From assembly GCA_023230565.1 (NCBI GenBank), contig JALNXD010000041.1:1-24400 (forward strand): DNA of 24,400 bases, in the 5' to 3' direction. Positions within the stretch are counted from its first letter, which is position 1. The number at the start of each line of letters is the position of its first letter. Under the pieces are notes generated by a model. That model ran no database searches. It was not told the DNA's origin and saw only the letters and a program-made list of their open reading frames with translations. Both the position numbers and the translations under genes were made by a program. Positions 7,483 to 16,092 of the stretch are shown here, in pieces. Source of the DNA: Syntrophales bacterium. GTDB lineage: Bacteria > Desulfobacterota > Syntrophia > Syntrophales > UBA2210.

Positions 7483-7881
7483 ATGGCCAGAGTAACAGAA
7501 GAAATCAAAGACAGCCTCAAAAGTACCAGGATAGCTTTTCTTTCCACAGCAGCAAAAGACGGAACGCCTAACGTCGTACCTATCGGTGCATTTAAATTCC
7601 TCGATGATGAAACAATTCTCATCTCCGACCAGTATTTCGGGAAAACTCTGAAGAACATGCAAGAGAATCCAAAGCTTGCACTTTCCTGGTGGGGTGAAAA
7701 AGAAGGTTTCCAAGTAAAGGCTGACATTACAATTCATACAGACGATGAAATATTTAAGCAAGATGTCGAGTGGGTCCACAGCATGAAAAAGACGCTGAAT
7801 CCCAAATCCGCGATCATTGCTAAAATTACGGATGTATATCTGATTAAAGGCGGTCCCGACGCGGGTAAAAAAATAATTTAA
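7483..7881 (+). CDS. Pyridoxamine 5'-phosphate oxidase-fold flavoprotein
   Basis: A 132-residue single-domain protein of the split-barrel, FMN-binding family. It starts MARVTEEIKDSLKSTRIAFLSTA, followed by GTPNVVPIGAFKFLDDETILISDQ and FGKTLKNMQENPKLALSWW, the usual strand order of the PNPOx-like fold; NVVPIG and the TLKNMQENP helix are the most recognisable segments. Small stand-alone members bind FMN or related cofactors and act as reductases or oxidative-stress proteins; the true substrate is unknown, and a role in vitamin B6 metabolism should not be assumed. GGAGAG lies before the ATG. It precedes a FadR-type regulator by 176 bases on the same strand, which may or may not share its transcript. 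Confidence 0.88.
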   Translation: MARVTEEIKDSLKSTRIAFLSTAAKDGTPNVVPIGAFKFLDDETILISDQYFGKTLKNMQENPKLALSWWGEKEGFQVKADITIHTDDEIFKQDVEWVHSMKKTLNPKSAIIAKITDVYLIKGGPDAGKKII

Positions 7882-8057
7882 GAACTGAATTATGCTCTTG
7901 CTGTCTTTATCCGGCAGCTCGGAAAAATAATATCCGTATGTAAACCTTGGAGTGTTGTGCGTCTTTTCTGCGGAGCTGCGGTTTATTTAATGCAAAAAAA
8001 CCGGAGATTCCTGCTACGGAAGCAATTCTGTTCCGGTAAAGAGAAAAAGGAGCGGAT

Positions 8058-8819
8058 ATGTCGGACATTTTCAGACCCATAGAAAAAGAATCCATTCCAG
8101 GCGAAATTGTAGAGCAGATTTTATCTCTGATCCGATCGAGGATATTAAAACCGGGCAGCCGCATACCTCCTGAAAGTGAACTGAGCGAAATTTTCAGAGT
8201 GGGAAGGGGTTCTATACGCGAGGCAATGAAAATCCTTGAATCAACCGGTCTGATCCGCTCATCAAATAAAGGGAAATTTGTAAGACAATCAAGTGTCGGA
8301 GATTTCGGTATATTCCTTCTAGAAATGAATGAGTCCGCCATTCATGAGGTTCTGGAAGTCAGACGGATGATCGAAGTTCAATTGGCAGGTCTTGCCGCAG
8401 AGCGAGCCACTTCTGCGGATATTGAAAAAATGTCCACTTCTCTGGAAGAAATCAAGGATATCAACAGCATGTTGGCTGGAGATTTGGGATTCCATATGGC
8501 CCTGGTTGCCGCAGCCCGTAACAGCGCTGCATCGGCAGTTTACAATTCCGTTACCGGATCGCTTTTCAAGATTTTTAAACATTACCCCGTATTGCTCAAC
8601 GGCAAAGTCAATCTTAAAATCACATTCGACAATCTCCTTTGTGAGCACAAGGAAATACTTGAAGCAATCAAATCGAAAGATCCCAAAGCGGCTCAAAATG
8701 CAATGAGAATTCATCTGGACAGTTCTGAAAAGAAAGTTTTAAAAGCCCTGGAATTCAAACTGAAAGCTGCATGTCAAGATCCACATGCCCGTGCGTTTCA
8801 TGAGATTATCGCACATTGA
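8058..8819 (+). CDS. FadR-subfamily GntR transcriptional regulator
   Basis: A 253-residue regulator. The winged helix spans about 10-77, with the GntR signature PGSRIPPESELSEIF (32-46) and recognition helix GRGSIREAMKILESTGLI (49-66). The C-terminal FCD domain retains the usual metal-site positions Asp142, His146 (DLGFH), His197 (EHKEIL) and His219 (MRIHL), so it probably binds a metal-coordinated carboxylate effector. AAGGAG precedes the ATG. It is followed after 64 bases by a short-chain dehydrogenase on the same strand, a common arrangement in which the regulator controls its enzyme neighbour and itself. The effector is unknown. Confidence 0.93.
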   Translation: MSDIFRPIEKESIPGEIVEQILSLIRSRILKPGSRIPPESELSEIFRVGRGSIREAMKILESTGLIRSSNKGKFVRQSSVGDFGIFLLEMNESAIHEVLEVRRMIEVQLAGLAAERATSADIEKMSTSLEEIKDINSMLAGDLGFHMALVAAARNSAASAVYNSVTGSLFKIFKHYPVLLNGKVNLKITFDNLLCEHKEILEAIKSKDPKAAQNAMRIHLDSSEKKVLKALEFKLKAACQDPHARAFHEIIAH

Positions 8820-8883
8820 GCAAGAGGAAAAGGCGCGATTCGTCAATTAGCATACAATACGGGATTCCGAGAAGGAAGCGATC

Positions 8884-9678
8884 ATGAAGCTGCAAAATAA
8901 AGTCGCCATAATAACAGGAAGCGGGCGAGGCATAGGCCGTGCAATTGCCGGCGCCTTTGCAAGGGAAGGAGCAAAGCTGGTCCTGATGGCAAGAACCGTA
9001 AGCCAGCTTGAAGAAGTAAAACGGCACATTGAAACATCAGGTGGTGAAGCGCTTGTTTTTCCCGGAGATCTTTCACATATTGCGGATATAGATACTGTTG
9101 TCGGAGAAACGGTCAGGCGGTTCGGGCCTCCCGATATATTGGTTAACAATGCCAGTCTTCAGAACAGATCACTGACTCTCGATGTAAATGAAGAAGCCTG
9201 GCAGCATGTTATTCAAGTGAATTTAACGGGCACATTCTTTCTTACCAAGAGGGTGCTGAAACACATGATTCCCATGAAATCCGGTCGGATTATCAATATC
9301 TTGTCAGTCAACGCCAAAACAGGGCACCTATTTGGAAGTGCATATGCAGCTTCCAAACATGGGATGCTTGGTGTAACCAGGTCTCTGGCTCTCGAAATGG
9401 GATTTCTTGGGATTCCGGGTATCACTGTCAATGCAATTTGTCCGGGACCTGTAAAAACGGAAATGATGGAAGGTGAAGGAGGACTTCTTGATTTTGTTGC
9501 GAAAGCGCGCACATGCAGCAGGGAAGAAGCAATACGTTTTATCACCGATATGAATATGCAGAAAAGAATGCTTGAACCGGAAGAAATTGCAAGTCTTGCG
9601 CTCTATTTAGCTTCCGATGAAGCAAAAGGCATTACCGGTCAGGCAATAAATGTATGTGCAGGTCAGGTAATGATCTGA
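8884..9678 (+). CDS. Short-chain dehydrogenase/reductase (SDR), classical type
   Basis: A 264-residue classical SDR. The Rossmann glycine motif TGSGRGIG is at 11-18, NNAS at 88-91, and the catalytic tetrad Asn113 (QVNLTG), Ser141, Tyr154 and Lys158 (YAASK) is complete; PGPV at 187-190 closes the active site. Residues after the second strand (LMARTVSQ, including Arg37) are compatible with NADP(H), but this is only suggestive. Such enzymes interconvert alcohols and ketones, for example 3-oxoacyl thioesters, sugars or steroids; no substrate can be assigned. GAAGGAAG lies before the ATG. It is probably co-transcribed with the FadR-type gene. It ends 36 bases from the convergent pgm gene. Confidence 0.92.
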   Translation: MKLQNKVAIITGSGRGIGRAIAGAFAREGAKLVLMARTVSQLEEVKRHIETSGGEALVFPGDLSHIADIDTVVGETVRRFGPPDILVNNASLQNRSLTLDVNEEAWQHVIQVNLTGTFFLTKRVLKHMIPMKSGRIINILSVNAKTGHLFGSAYAASKHGMLGVTRSLALEMGFLGIPGITVNAICPGPVKTEMMEGEGGLLDFVAKARTCSREEAIRFITDMNMQKRMLEPEEIASLALYLASDEAKGITGQAINVCAGQVMI

Positions 9679-9714
9679 GGCATGGCCGCCACAATCATCG
9701 GCATTAAAATTTTT

Positions 9715-11355
9715 TCAGGCCAGCGCTTCTCCTACGATCTTCCTGGCCTCCTCCTGGATGAGGCGCAGATGTTTCCTTCCACGAAAGCTTTCTGCATATA
9801 TCTTATAAATATCCTCGGTGCCTGATGGGCGAACAGCACACCAACCATTTTTTGTTTCAACTTTAAGCCCGCCGATGGGTTCATCATTTCCCGGGGCATA
9901 TGCCAAAATGGTTTTAATCTTTTCACCGGCAAGATGCGTTGCCTTTATTTTATCGGGTGTGAGTTTTTTGAAATTTTCTTTTTCTTCCAGTGTTGCAGGC
10001 GCCTCCACTCTGTCGTAGGCGGGTTCTCCGAATTCATTCGTAAACTCCCTGTAGATTTCGCCCGGATCCCGGCCGGTTTTGGCGGTGATTTCAGCCGCCA
10101 GAAGAGCCGGTATAATACCGTCCTTATCAGTCGTCCACACCGACCCGTTCATTCTTAAAAATGACGCCCCTGCACTCTCTTCGCCTCCGAATCCCAAAGA
10201 GCCATCCAAAAGGCCTTCAACAAACCATTTGAAACCCACCGGTGTTTCGTACACCGTGCGGCCGATTTTTTCAGCTACAAGATTTATCATTCTGCTGCTT
10301 ACAACCGTTTTTCCCACTGCTGCGCGAATATCCCACCCGGGCCGATTCTGAAAAAGGTAAAAAACAGCTACGGCAATAAAATGGTTGGGGTTCATAAGCC
10401 CGGCTTTCCTCGTCACGATTCCGTGTCTGTCGGCATCGGCATCGCAGGCAAACGCGATGTCAAAGTGCTCCTTACGCTCTATCAGATTTTGCATCACAAA
10501 GCGCGATGATGGATCCATACGGATTCTGCCGTCCCAGTCGACGGCCACAAAGTGAAAGGTCGGATCCAGAGTGCTGTTTACGACTGAAAGATTCAGTCCA
10601 TAATGATCGGCTATTCTTCCCCAGTATTTGACTGACGCACCGCCAAGCGGGTCCGCTCCAATAGAGATCCCGGCATCACTGATAGATTTCAGATCAATGA
10701 TATTTTCAAGATCGGCGGTATAGTGATCGAGGTAGTCGTGCCGGTGAATTGTCGGGGCACGTACCGCCCGCTCATAGGGAATACGTTTCACTTTCCGAAG
10801 TTTGTCTTGGAGAATTTCGTTCGCCTGCATCTCGATCCACCCTGTGATCTGCGGGTCTGCCGGTCCGCCATTTGGAGGATTGTATTTGAATCCGCCGTCT
10901 TCCGGCGGATTATGAGATGGCGTGATAAGAATACCGTCGGCAAATCCCGATGTCCTGTTTCGATTATACGTGAGAATCGCATGGGAAACGACGGGGGTTG
11001 GGGTATAACCGCCATTGCAGTCGACTATAACTTCGATGTTGTTGGCCGCCAGCACTTCAAGGGCACTTATCATGGCTGGTACCGAAAGTGCGTGCGTATC
11101 TATTCCCAGATAAAGGGGACCCTTAATTTTTTTGTGTTCCCGAAAAAAACATATTGCCTGGCTTACAGCTAAAATATGCCTTTCATTAAATGATTTTTCG
11201 AATGAGGAACCACGGTGTCCCGATGTACCGAAGGCAATCCTTTCAGATCGACGGTCAGGATCGGGAAGATATGTGTAATAGGCCGAAACCAGCCGCGGCA
11301 CATCAACCAACATCGATGCCTCTGCCTTTTTTCCTGCCAAAGGGCTTATTTTCAT
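9715..11355 (-). CDS. pgm: Phosphoglucomutase (alpha-D-glucose-phosphate specific)
   Basis: A 546-residue alpha-D-phosphohexomutase close to E. coli Pgm in length and motifs. It converts glucose 1-phosphate and glucose 6-phosphate, linking glycogen, trehalose or UDP-glucose synthesis to central metabolism in the cytoplasm. GTSGHRGS is at 43-50, the phosphoserine loop TPSHNPPEDGGFKYNPPNGG at 145-164 (active Ser147), the metal loop CDADADRHG near 300, the sugar-binding GGEESAG, and the phosphate-binding RPSGTEDIYKIYAES near the end. I start at the ATG at 11355 because GTGAGG lies just upstream; a TTG at 11370 would add five residues and destroy that spacing. It stands alone between the export operon and the convergent SDR gene. 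Confidence 0.96.
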   Translation of the reverse strand: MKISPLAGKKAEASMLVDVPRLVSAYYTYLPDPDRRSERIAFGTSGHRGSSFEKSFNERHILAVSQAICFFREHKKIKGPLYLGIDTHALSVPAMISALEVLAANNIEVIVDCNGGYTPTPVVSHAILTYNRNRTSGFADGILITPSHNPPEDGGFKYNPPNGGPADPQITGWIEMQANEILQDKLRKVKRIPYERAVRAPTIHRHDYLDHYTADLENIIDLKSISDAGISIGADPLGGASVKYWGRIADHYGLNLSVVNSTLDPTFHFVAVDWDGRIRMDPSSRFVMQNLIERKEHFDIAFACDADADRHGIVTRKAGLMNPNHFIAVAVFYLFQNRPGWDIRAAVGKTVVSSRMINLVAEKIGRTVYETPVGFKWFVEGLLDGSLGFGGEESAGASFLRMNGSVWTTDKDGIIPALLAAEITAKTGRDPGEIYREFTNEFGEPAYDRVEAPATLEEKENFKKLTPDKIKATHLAGEKIKTILAYAPGNDEPIGGLKVETKNGWCAVRPSGTEDIYKIYAESFRGRKHLRLIQEEARKIVGEALA

Positions 11356-11453
11356 CGGAACCTCACGCAAAGCACGTTTTCAAGTTATATTTCAATTTCA
11401 AGATACCATGTAAAACAGTACTTTGCACTGAATCATTTCAATCTGCAAATGGA

Positions 11454-11486
11454 GACGGGTTCACATTTCGGAAATGCGAACCCGTC
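11454..11486. repeat. 33-base near-perfect palindrome after the lipoprotein gene
   Basis: Arms GACGGGTTCACATTTC (11454-11469) and GAAATGCGAACCCGTC (11471-11486) pair over 16 positions with one mismatch and one central base; a UUCGGAA-type loop is likely. It ends 31 bases downstream of the lipoprotein stop on the minus strand and could terminate the export operon or protect its 3' end. Only a weak T-run follows, so a REP-like dispersed element is an alternative. A 9-base direct repeat GCTCTTATC (11496-11504 and 11507-11515) lies next to it. Confidence 0.55.
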
Positions 11487-11517
11487 CCTTATTATGCTCT
11501 TATCAGGCTCTTATCGG

Positions 11518-14148
11518 CTAATTTTTGTTCAGGTAATACGTGCCGCTGCACCCGTTGAAAGACCAGATTCCCTCGATCCTTGTATCACTTATTTTTACAC
11601 CTTCAGACCAGAGCGATTCGCCATCCATTAATCGTATTCTCGGGTCTGCAATGGACACAGCAGTGCCATAATTCCTTGCCATATCATCCGATTGCCCCCA
11701 CCAGGTTGCATTCGTACCGGTAACAACAAGATTTATCTCTCCATCATTTTTTGCAGTATCACAGCTATCGGTAAATGCTCCTGTCCATACTCCTGTAAGC
11801 CATGCCGGATTGGCGGCAGGAATCGTGTAGGTCTCAGATGCTGAAAAAACAGCAGATGCATTTGTTACATTATTATAGTTGAAATATGTATTTTCCAGAG
11901 ATAATCCCTTTGCGTGGGTCGCACCTTCAATATTGACTGTACCTTTCACTGTCTCATAGGATCTTAGATGACAGGAGTACGTTCCATCAAATGACAATCC
12001 GCTGCCTGCCATAGCAACCATTCCATTAACCATATCGGTCTTATTGGTTACTATGTTGGTTTCGCTGACTTTCTGGTAGAATTTCGCACTTTTGACAGAA
12101 CCGTCAGCTCTATTGTAAACGGCCGCTCCTTCATAGGAAGCGTTGATGGTATTGAAAGTATTTTCATATTGAGAAACTGTTTCTTCCAAAAGCACGTTAG
12201 TGATATTCTGTGATGCATTCATGTATGTGTAAGTCGAATCATACACCGATCCACTGTAAGTTCCGCTTACATATTTTTTGCTGTACACTCTTACAATCGA
12301 ATTTTTTGAAAAGGTCCATCGCATGTCTATTGAGGCGTCCGCCTCCGCGAGCAATACCTCAATGGTGTTGGTCTGGCTATTGATAGTAACACCGGGATAA
12401 CTTCCGCTTCCGCTGTTAAAAACCGGTGAATCTTTAGTGAGATAATTTTCGAAATTCAAGTTAATCAGATCTGCAACCGCTTTTTCGATACTCGTACCCA
12501 GAAAAGGCTCTACCCCCCTGTGAATCACTTTCGTGTCTATGTAGGCGCCGATTCCGGGGAAATCCTGGTCATGGCTGCCTTGCTTGAGAGCTGAACAGAG
12601 AACGGGATCAACTATCATATCAGTTCCTCCATCCGACAGAGAGGCAGATAAAACCGTCGTAAGCAAAGTGTCATTCACGGGTATCGTCAGGGATGGTATG
12701 TCAGTCTGGTTTACTTTGGCTAATTCGCTGTCGACTATTATAATTTCCGAAATAATAAAGTCTTCGGGCACCTTTACACCCACCGTATCAGTCCCGGCAG
12801 GCGCCAAAAAAGCATCTATAGTCATTTCCGTTTTTTGAGAATCCGATGGCATGTATCCTTTTATGATAACAGTCGGAGCTTGTAACTGGGTTAATCCCTC
12901 GATTGTTAACGATTTGTCGCTTGCGGCAGCGGGCTTTACAATTACGAAAGGCACGGTTCCGATATTCATCGACGCCGTAACCGCCCCGCCATCTATCCAA
13001 TTAGTGCCGTCAAAATAATAATAACGCAGACCAGCCATAAAAGCAGCCGGAGTCGATACGGCAGTACAGGAAACCAGCTGATCCGTTTTCTTTGCGCCGC
13101 CAGCATCCTTCGCGGTAATATCACCGCCCAGTACGACCTCATCACCTGCGGCTCTCAACTCTTCAAACTTTGTTATTTCAAGCACACTTTTATAAGGAGT
13201 CACAGATACGTCATATGCGGCCAAAAGGCCAGGCTGTATTGTAAAAGTGAGAATATCGGTTATCTCGGCGGAATTCATATTAGTCAACACCACATCATTT
13301 ACTGTGGCATCGTTGAGAAGTGTTGCAACAACTACATCTCCTATGACCGAAAGTGACGCATTTTGGTACATGAGAGATCCTGTAAGTTCCTGAAACGTAC
13401 TGCCGTCCGCAAAATCCAAAACTGCCCCCGCAGAGATATCCAACCCGGCTTGTACAGCTGCGAGGTCTTGCCGGCTATCCTCTGCACCGATGTAATGGGC
13501 AGCCTGTGCGGCAAGTACTGAAATGCCGGCCTGATCCTTTATATATGTTGTAAAAAGCATCCCCGCATTATCACTTGGGTCTTTAATGAAGTTCTTAATA
13601 TTAGGATCATTGATTTCTCCTATTCGCCCTTGAAGCGTTGTCAGATAATTTCTGAATGTAACTGGATTCGCATCAAGCACGTATGCAGCTGCCGATGGAA
13701 CAGAGCCGCGGCCGCCGGTCGCAGTCATCGAAAAAAAAAGTGTGAAATCAAGTTCTCCCGCAATATCGCCTGCGACATCATAGGTATGAAGCGTAGTCGA
13801 ATTTCCTTCCACAACTATCATGTATTCGATGCCGGGATCGAGAATGTATTCTATCCAGTATTCCCCTTTTTTATTAGTGATACTGAAAGGTTCTCCTTCA
13901 GCTTCATCGTACTTTCCGTTTCGGTTAAGATCCAGACATACCCTGGCATTCGCAATCGGGCCATCACTCACAATTCCTGAAACCGAACTTAACATGGATA
14001 CCGGAGCAACCGGCTGCACGCCGCCACCGCCACTACCGCCGCCGTCACTTACACTGCTTCCGGTACTTCCACCACCGCTGCATCCGGCACATAGAACGAG
14101 CGTGCACGCGATCATTATCAGCCATAGACATATCCTGTTCCGACTCAT
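11518..14148 (-). CDS. Large surface lipoprotein with SdrD-like Ca-binding module
   Basis: An 876-residue protein starting at the ATG at 14148, 14 bases after the SecA-like stop, with GGTG upstream. Residues 1-23 form a lipoprotein signal (LIMIACTLVLCAGC, acyl Cys23; a Cys at -3 is unusual), followed by a Gly/Ser-rich tether (24-43). Residues 54-115 look like an SdrD-type or carboxypeptidase-regulatory-like beta sandwich, with an EF-hand-like loop DLNRNGKYDEAE (73-84: D, N, N, D, E at metal positions). The middle is rich in Thr, Ser, Asn and Tyr. The C-terminal 100 residues (WLTGVWTGAFTDSCD... to FNGCSGTYYL) resemble a small beta-barrel with two Cys. A longer frame to 14298 would overlap the SecA-like gene and lose the signal. 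As last gene of the export operon it is a likely accessory or anchored partner of the giant protein. Confidence 0.85.
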   Translation of the reverse strand: MSRNRICLWLIMIACTLVLCAGCSGGGSTGSSVSDGGGSGGGGVQPVAPVSMLSSVSGIVSDGPIANARVCLDLNRNGKYDEAEGEPFSITNKKGEYWIEYILDPGIEYMIVVEGNSTTLHTYDVAGDIAGELDFTLFFSMTATGGRGSVPSAAAYVLDANPVTFRNYLTTLQGRIGEINDPNIKNFIKDPSDNAGMLFTTYIKDQAGISVLAAQAAHYIGAEDSRQDLAAVQAGLDISAGAVLDFADGSTFQELTGSLMYQNASLSVIGDVVVATLLNDATVNDVVLTNMNSAEITDILTFTIQPGLLAAYDVSVTPYKSVLEITKFEELRAAGDEVVLGGDITAKDAGGAKKTDQLVSCTAVSTPAAFMAGLRYYYFDGTNWIDGGAVTASMNIGTVPFVIVKPAAASDKSLTIEGLTQLQAPTVIIKGYMPSDSQKTEMTIDAFLAPAGTDTVGVKVPEDFIISEIIIVDSELAKVNQTDIPSLTIPVNDTLLTTVLSASLSDGGTDMIVDPVLCSALKQGSHDQDFPGIGAYIDTKVIHRGVEPFLGTSIEKAVADLINLNFENYLTKDSPVFNSGSGSYPGVTINSQTNTIEVLLAEADASIDMRWTFSKNSIVRVYSKKYVSGTYSGSVYDSTYTYMNASQNITNVLLEETVSQYENTFNTINASYEGAAVYNRADGSVKSAKFYQKVSETNIVTNKTDMVNGMVAMAGSGLSFDGTYSCHLRSYETVKGTVNIEGATHAKGLSLENTYFNYNNVTNASAVFSASETYTIPAANPAWLTGVWTGAFTDSCDTAKNDGEINLVVTGTNATWWGQSDDMARNYGTAVSIADPRIRLMDGESLWSEGVKISDTRIEGIWSFNGCSGTYYLNKN

Positions 14149-14162
14149 GATTTCACCATCCT

Positions 14163-16091
14163 TTAATATTTTGTGAACGAAAGAAGTTTGTTTAGTCTCA
14201 TATCCTGATCCAGTATTTTCCTGCGTATTTTGGATCGCGTCTTCTCCGCACGACGCTGAAAGTACATATAAATGATACGTGCGGCTTTTTGGCCCCATTT
14301 TGTATGCATGTATTGTTTCAAATACCTTGCAAGCCGCGGGGGTGAAAAGCGGATGAGAACCTCATCATCCATGCTCGATATCATGTGTCCGGTCCCAGGC
14401 ACACCCTGACGGGCTGTACGGCCGAAAAGCTGCATATCCACGCGGCGCGATTCATGACGCTCAGTCGCTATTACATGAAGTCCGCCTGCTTCGATCACAT
14501 CCCTGTCCACCAGGATATCCGTTCCGCGGCCTGCCATATTTGTAGCAATAGTAATCTTTTTTCGTTTTCCTGCCATAGCAATTATAGCGGCCTCGCGTTC
14601 ATGGTGGAGAGCATTGAGTACCGTCGATTCAACACCCGAAGCAATCAATCTTTCATGCAAGTTTTCACTCTCCCTGATACTTCGTGTTCCTACCAGCACT
14701 GCCCTTCCGGCGGCATGCTCCTTAACGATCTCGGTCATTACACAGTCCCATTTTTCCTCGTGGCTCGCGCAGACTTTTTCCGGATAAAAAGTAATCCGTT
14801 TAGGTGCATGGGTCGGTATTTCAACTTTTACCAAATTGTAAATGCTCCACAGCTCCCGGCCTATGTTCTGAAGCGTTCCGCTCATTCCTGAAAGATGTCT
14901 ATACAGTCTGAAAAAAAGCTGAAAACTCATCTGGATATGCGATTCGGTTACATCGGTCATTTCCACGCCTTCTTTTGCCTCTACTGCCTGGTGGAGTCCA
15001 CCGCTCCAGCTTCGTCCTTCCATCATTCGACCGGTTTTTTCATCAACAATGACGATTTTCCCCTCGTGTACAACATAATGAACATTCCTGAAATAAAAAT
15101 GCCGCGCTATGAGGGCCTGTTTTATAAGATACTCGGTTCTCTCATAAGAGCTCCATATGGAAGGCAGCGTTTTAAGTGCCTCTTCAATTTTCCGGCCTCC
15201 TTTAGAAGTAATGGAAATATCATACATGCCCCTTTCAATCAGATAATCCGTACCCGGCGAAAGATCCTCGATCAGAGAGAGCGCTATCATGACTGCCTCC
15301 CGCAAAAATCTGTTCTTGCCCGTTACAGATATAATAAGAGGAACCGTCGCCTCATCGGCAAGGACACTGTCCGCTTCGTCAATGATTGCAGCATGCAGCC
15401 CTCTCATGACTTTTTTGCCGGGTCCCTCAAAAGCGGCAATTTTATGAATAAGTTCGTTTTTCTCCGATAGGGCTGCATCTCCTGCAGCCATCTTGTCCCT
15501 GAGAAAATCGGCCAGAAGTTCCTTGCTTGTCGAGTAGGTAATATCGCACCCGTATGCCGCTTTCCGCTCTGACGGCTGCATCCCCGCGATAACATATCCC
15601 ACGGTCACACCGCATCTTCCGTATAACGGCCCCATTGTCCCGGCATCTCTCTTCGCCAGGTAATCATTGGAGGTCACCACATGGCAGGGTATTCCTCTCC
15701 AGCCCAATATAGTCGCTGCAACTGCTGCAGTAATCGTCTTTCCCTCGCCGGTTTGCATCTGGATTGCAAAATTCTCCTGCAGCAGCAGAGATCCCATTAT
15801 CTGCTCTATAAAAGGATGGATACCCACTGCTCTGTATGCGGCCTCGCAGATGAACCCTGTTGCCTGTAAAAGAGCGTCCCCTGATTTACCGATACGAATT
15901 GACGATCTCAATTCTGCAAGCCTGTTATCAAGGTCCCTGTCGTCAAGCCGGCTTGCGTTAAGTGATATTTCATATGCCGCGGATGCCTTCTTTTTCAATC
16001 CGGCAAGTGAAAACGTTCTTCTCTTACAGAACCCTTTCAGATCATTTAAAAGACCGTCGAAGCCTTTTGGAATATCGTGCTTCGAAGACAT
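14163..16091 (-). CDS. SecA-like ATPase lacking the C-terminal translocase region
   Basis: A 642-residue paralogue of SecA (usual length about 840-900). Walker A QTGEGKT is at 113-119, VTSNDYLAKRDA at 139-150, the Walker B/DEAD box DEAD at 238-241, PLIISV at 251-256, LHQAVEAKEG at 366-375, ATNMAGRGTDI at 516-526 and the arginine-finger segment ESRRVDMQLFGRTARQG at 547-563. Both ATPase lobes are thus intact. The preprotein cross-linking insert (about 255-345) is short. Only about 50 basic residues follow the second lobe, so the helical scaffold, two-helix finger, helical wing and Zn-binding tail of SecA are missing. It begins one base after the protease-adaptor stop. It is not the housekeeping SecA and probably works with the envelope complex encoded beside it. 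Confidence 0.9.
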   Translation of the reverse strand: MSSKHDIPKGFDGLLNDLKGFCKRRTFSLAGLKKKASAAYEISLNASRLDDRDLDNRLAELRSSIRIGKSGDALLQATGFICEAAYRAVGIHPFIEQIMGSLLLQENFAIQMQTGEGKTITAAVAATILGWRGIPCHVVTSNDYLAKRDAGTMGPLYGRCGVTVGYVIAGMQPSERKAAYGCDITYSTSKELLADFLRDKMAAGDAALSEKNELIHKIAAFEGPGKKVMRGLHAAIIDEADSVLADEATVPLIISVTGKNRFLREAVMIALSLIEDLSPGTDYLIERGMYDISITSKGGRKIEEALKTLPSIWSSYERTEYLIKQALIARHFYFRNVHYVVHEGKIVIVDEKTGRMMEGRSWSGGLHQAVEAKEGVEMTDVTESHIQMSFQLFFRLYRHLSGMSGTLQNIGRELWSIYNLVKVEIPTHAPKRITFYPEKVCASHEEKWDCVMTEIVKEHAAGRAVLVGTRSIRESENLHERLIASGVESTVLNALHHEREAAIIAMAGKRKKITIATNMAGRGTDILVDRDVIEAGGLHVIATERHESRRVDMQLFGRTARQGVPGTGHMISSMDDEVLIRFSPPRLARYLKQYMHTKWGQKAARIIYMYFQRRAEKTRSKIRRKILDQDMRLNKLLSFTKY

Positions 16092-16092
16092 A

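Noticed and set aside
14149..14298. Extended N-terminus for the lipoprotein gene
   Set aside because: It would overlap the SecA-like gene and bury the lipoprotein signal; the ATG at 14148 has a ribosome site and begins the signal peptide.
14385..14891. 168-codon open frame on the plus strand
   Set aside because: It lies fully antisense to the SecA-like gene, has no ribosome site and no recognisable motif; the minus-strand protein has unmistakable SecA motifs.
14895..15470. 191-codon open frame on the plus strand
   Set aside because: Antisense to the SecA-like ATPase lobes, with Phe/Cys/His-rich composition typical of a shadow frame.
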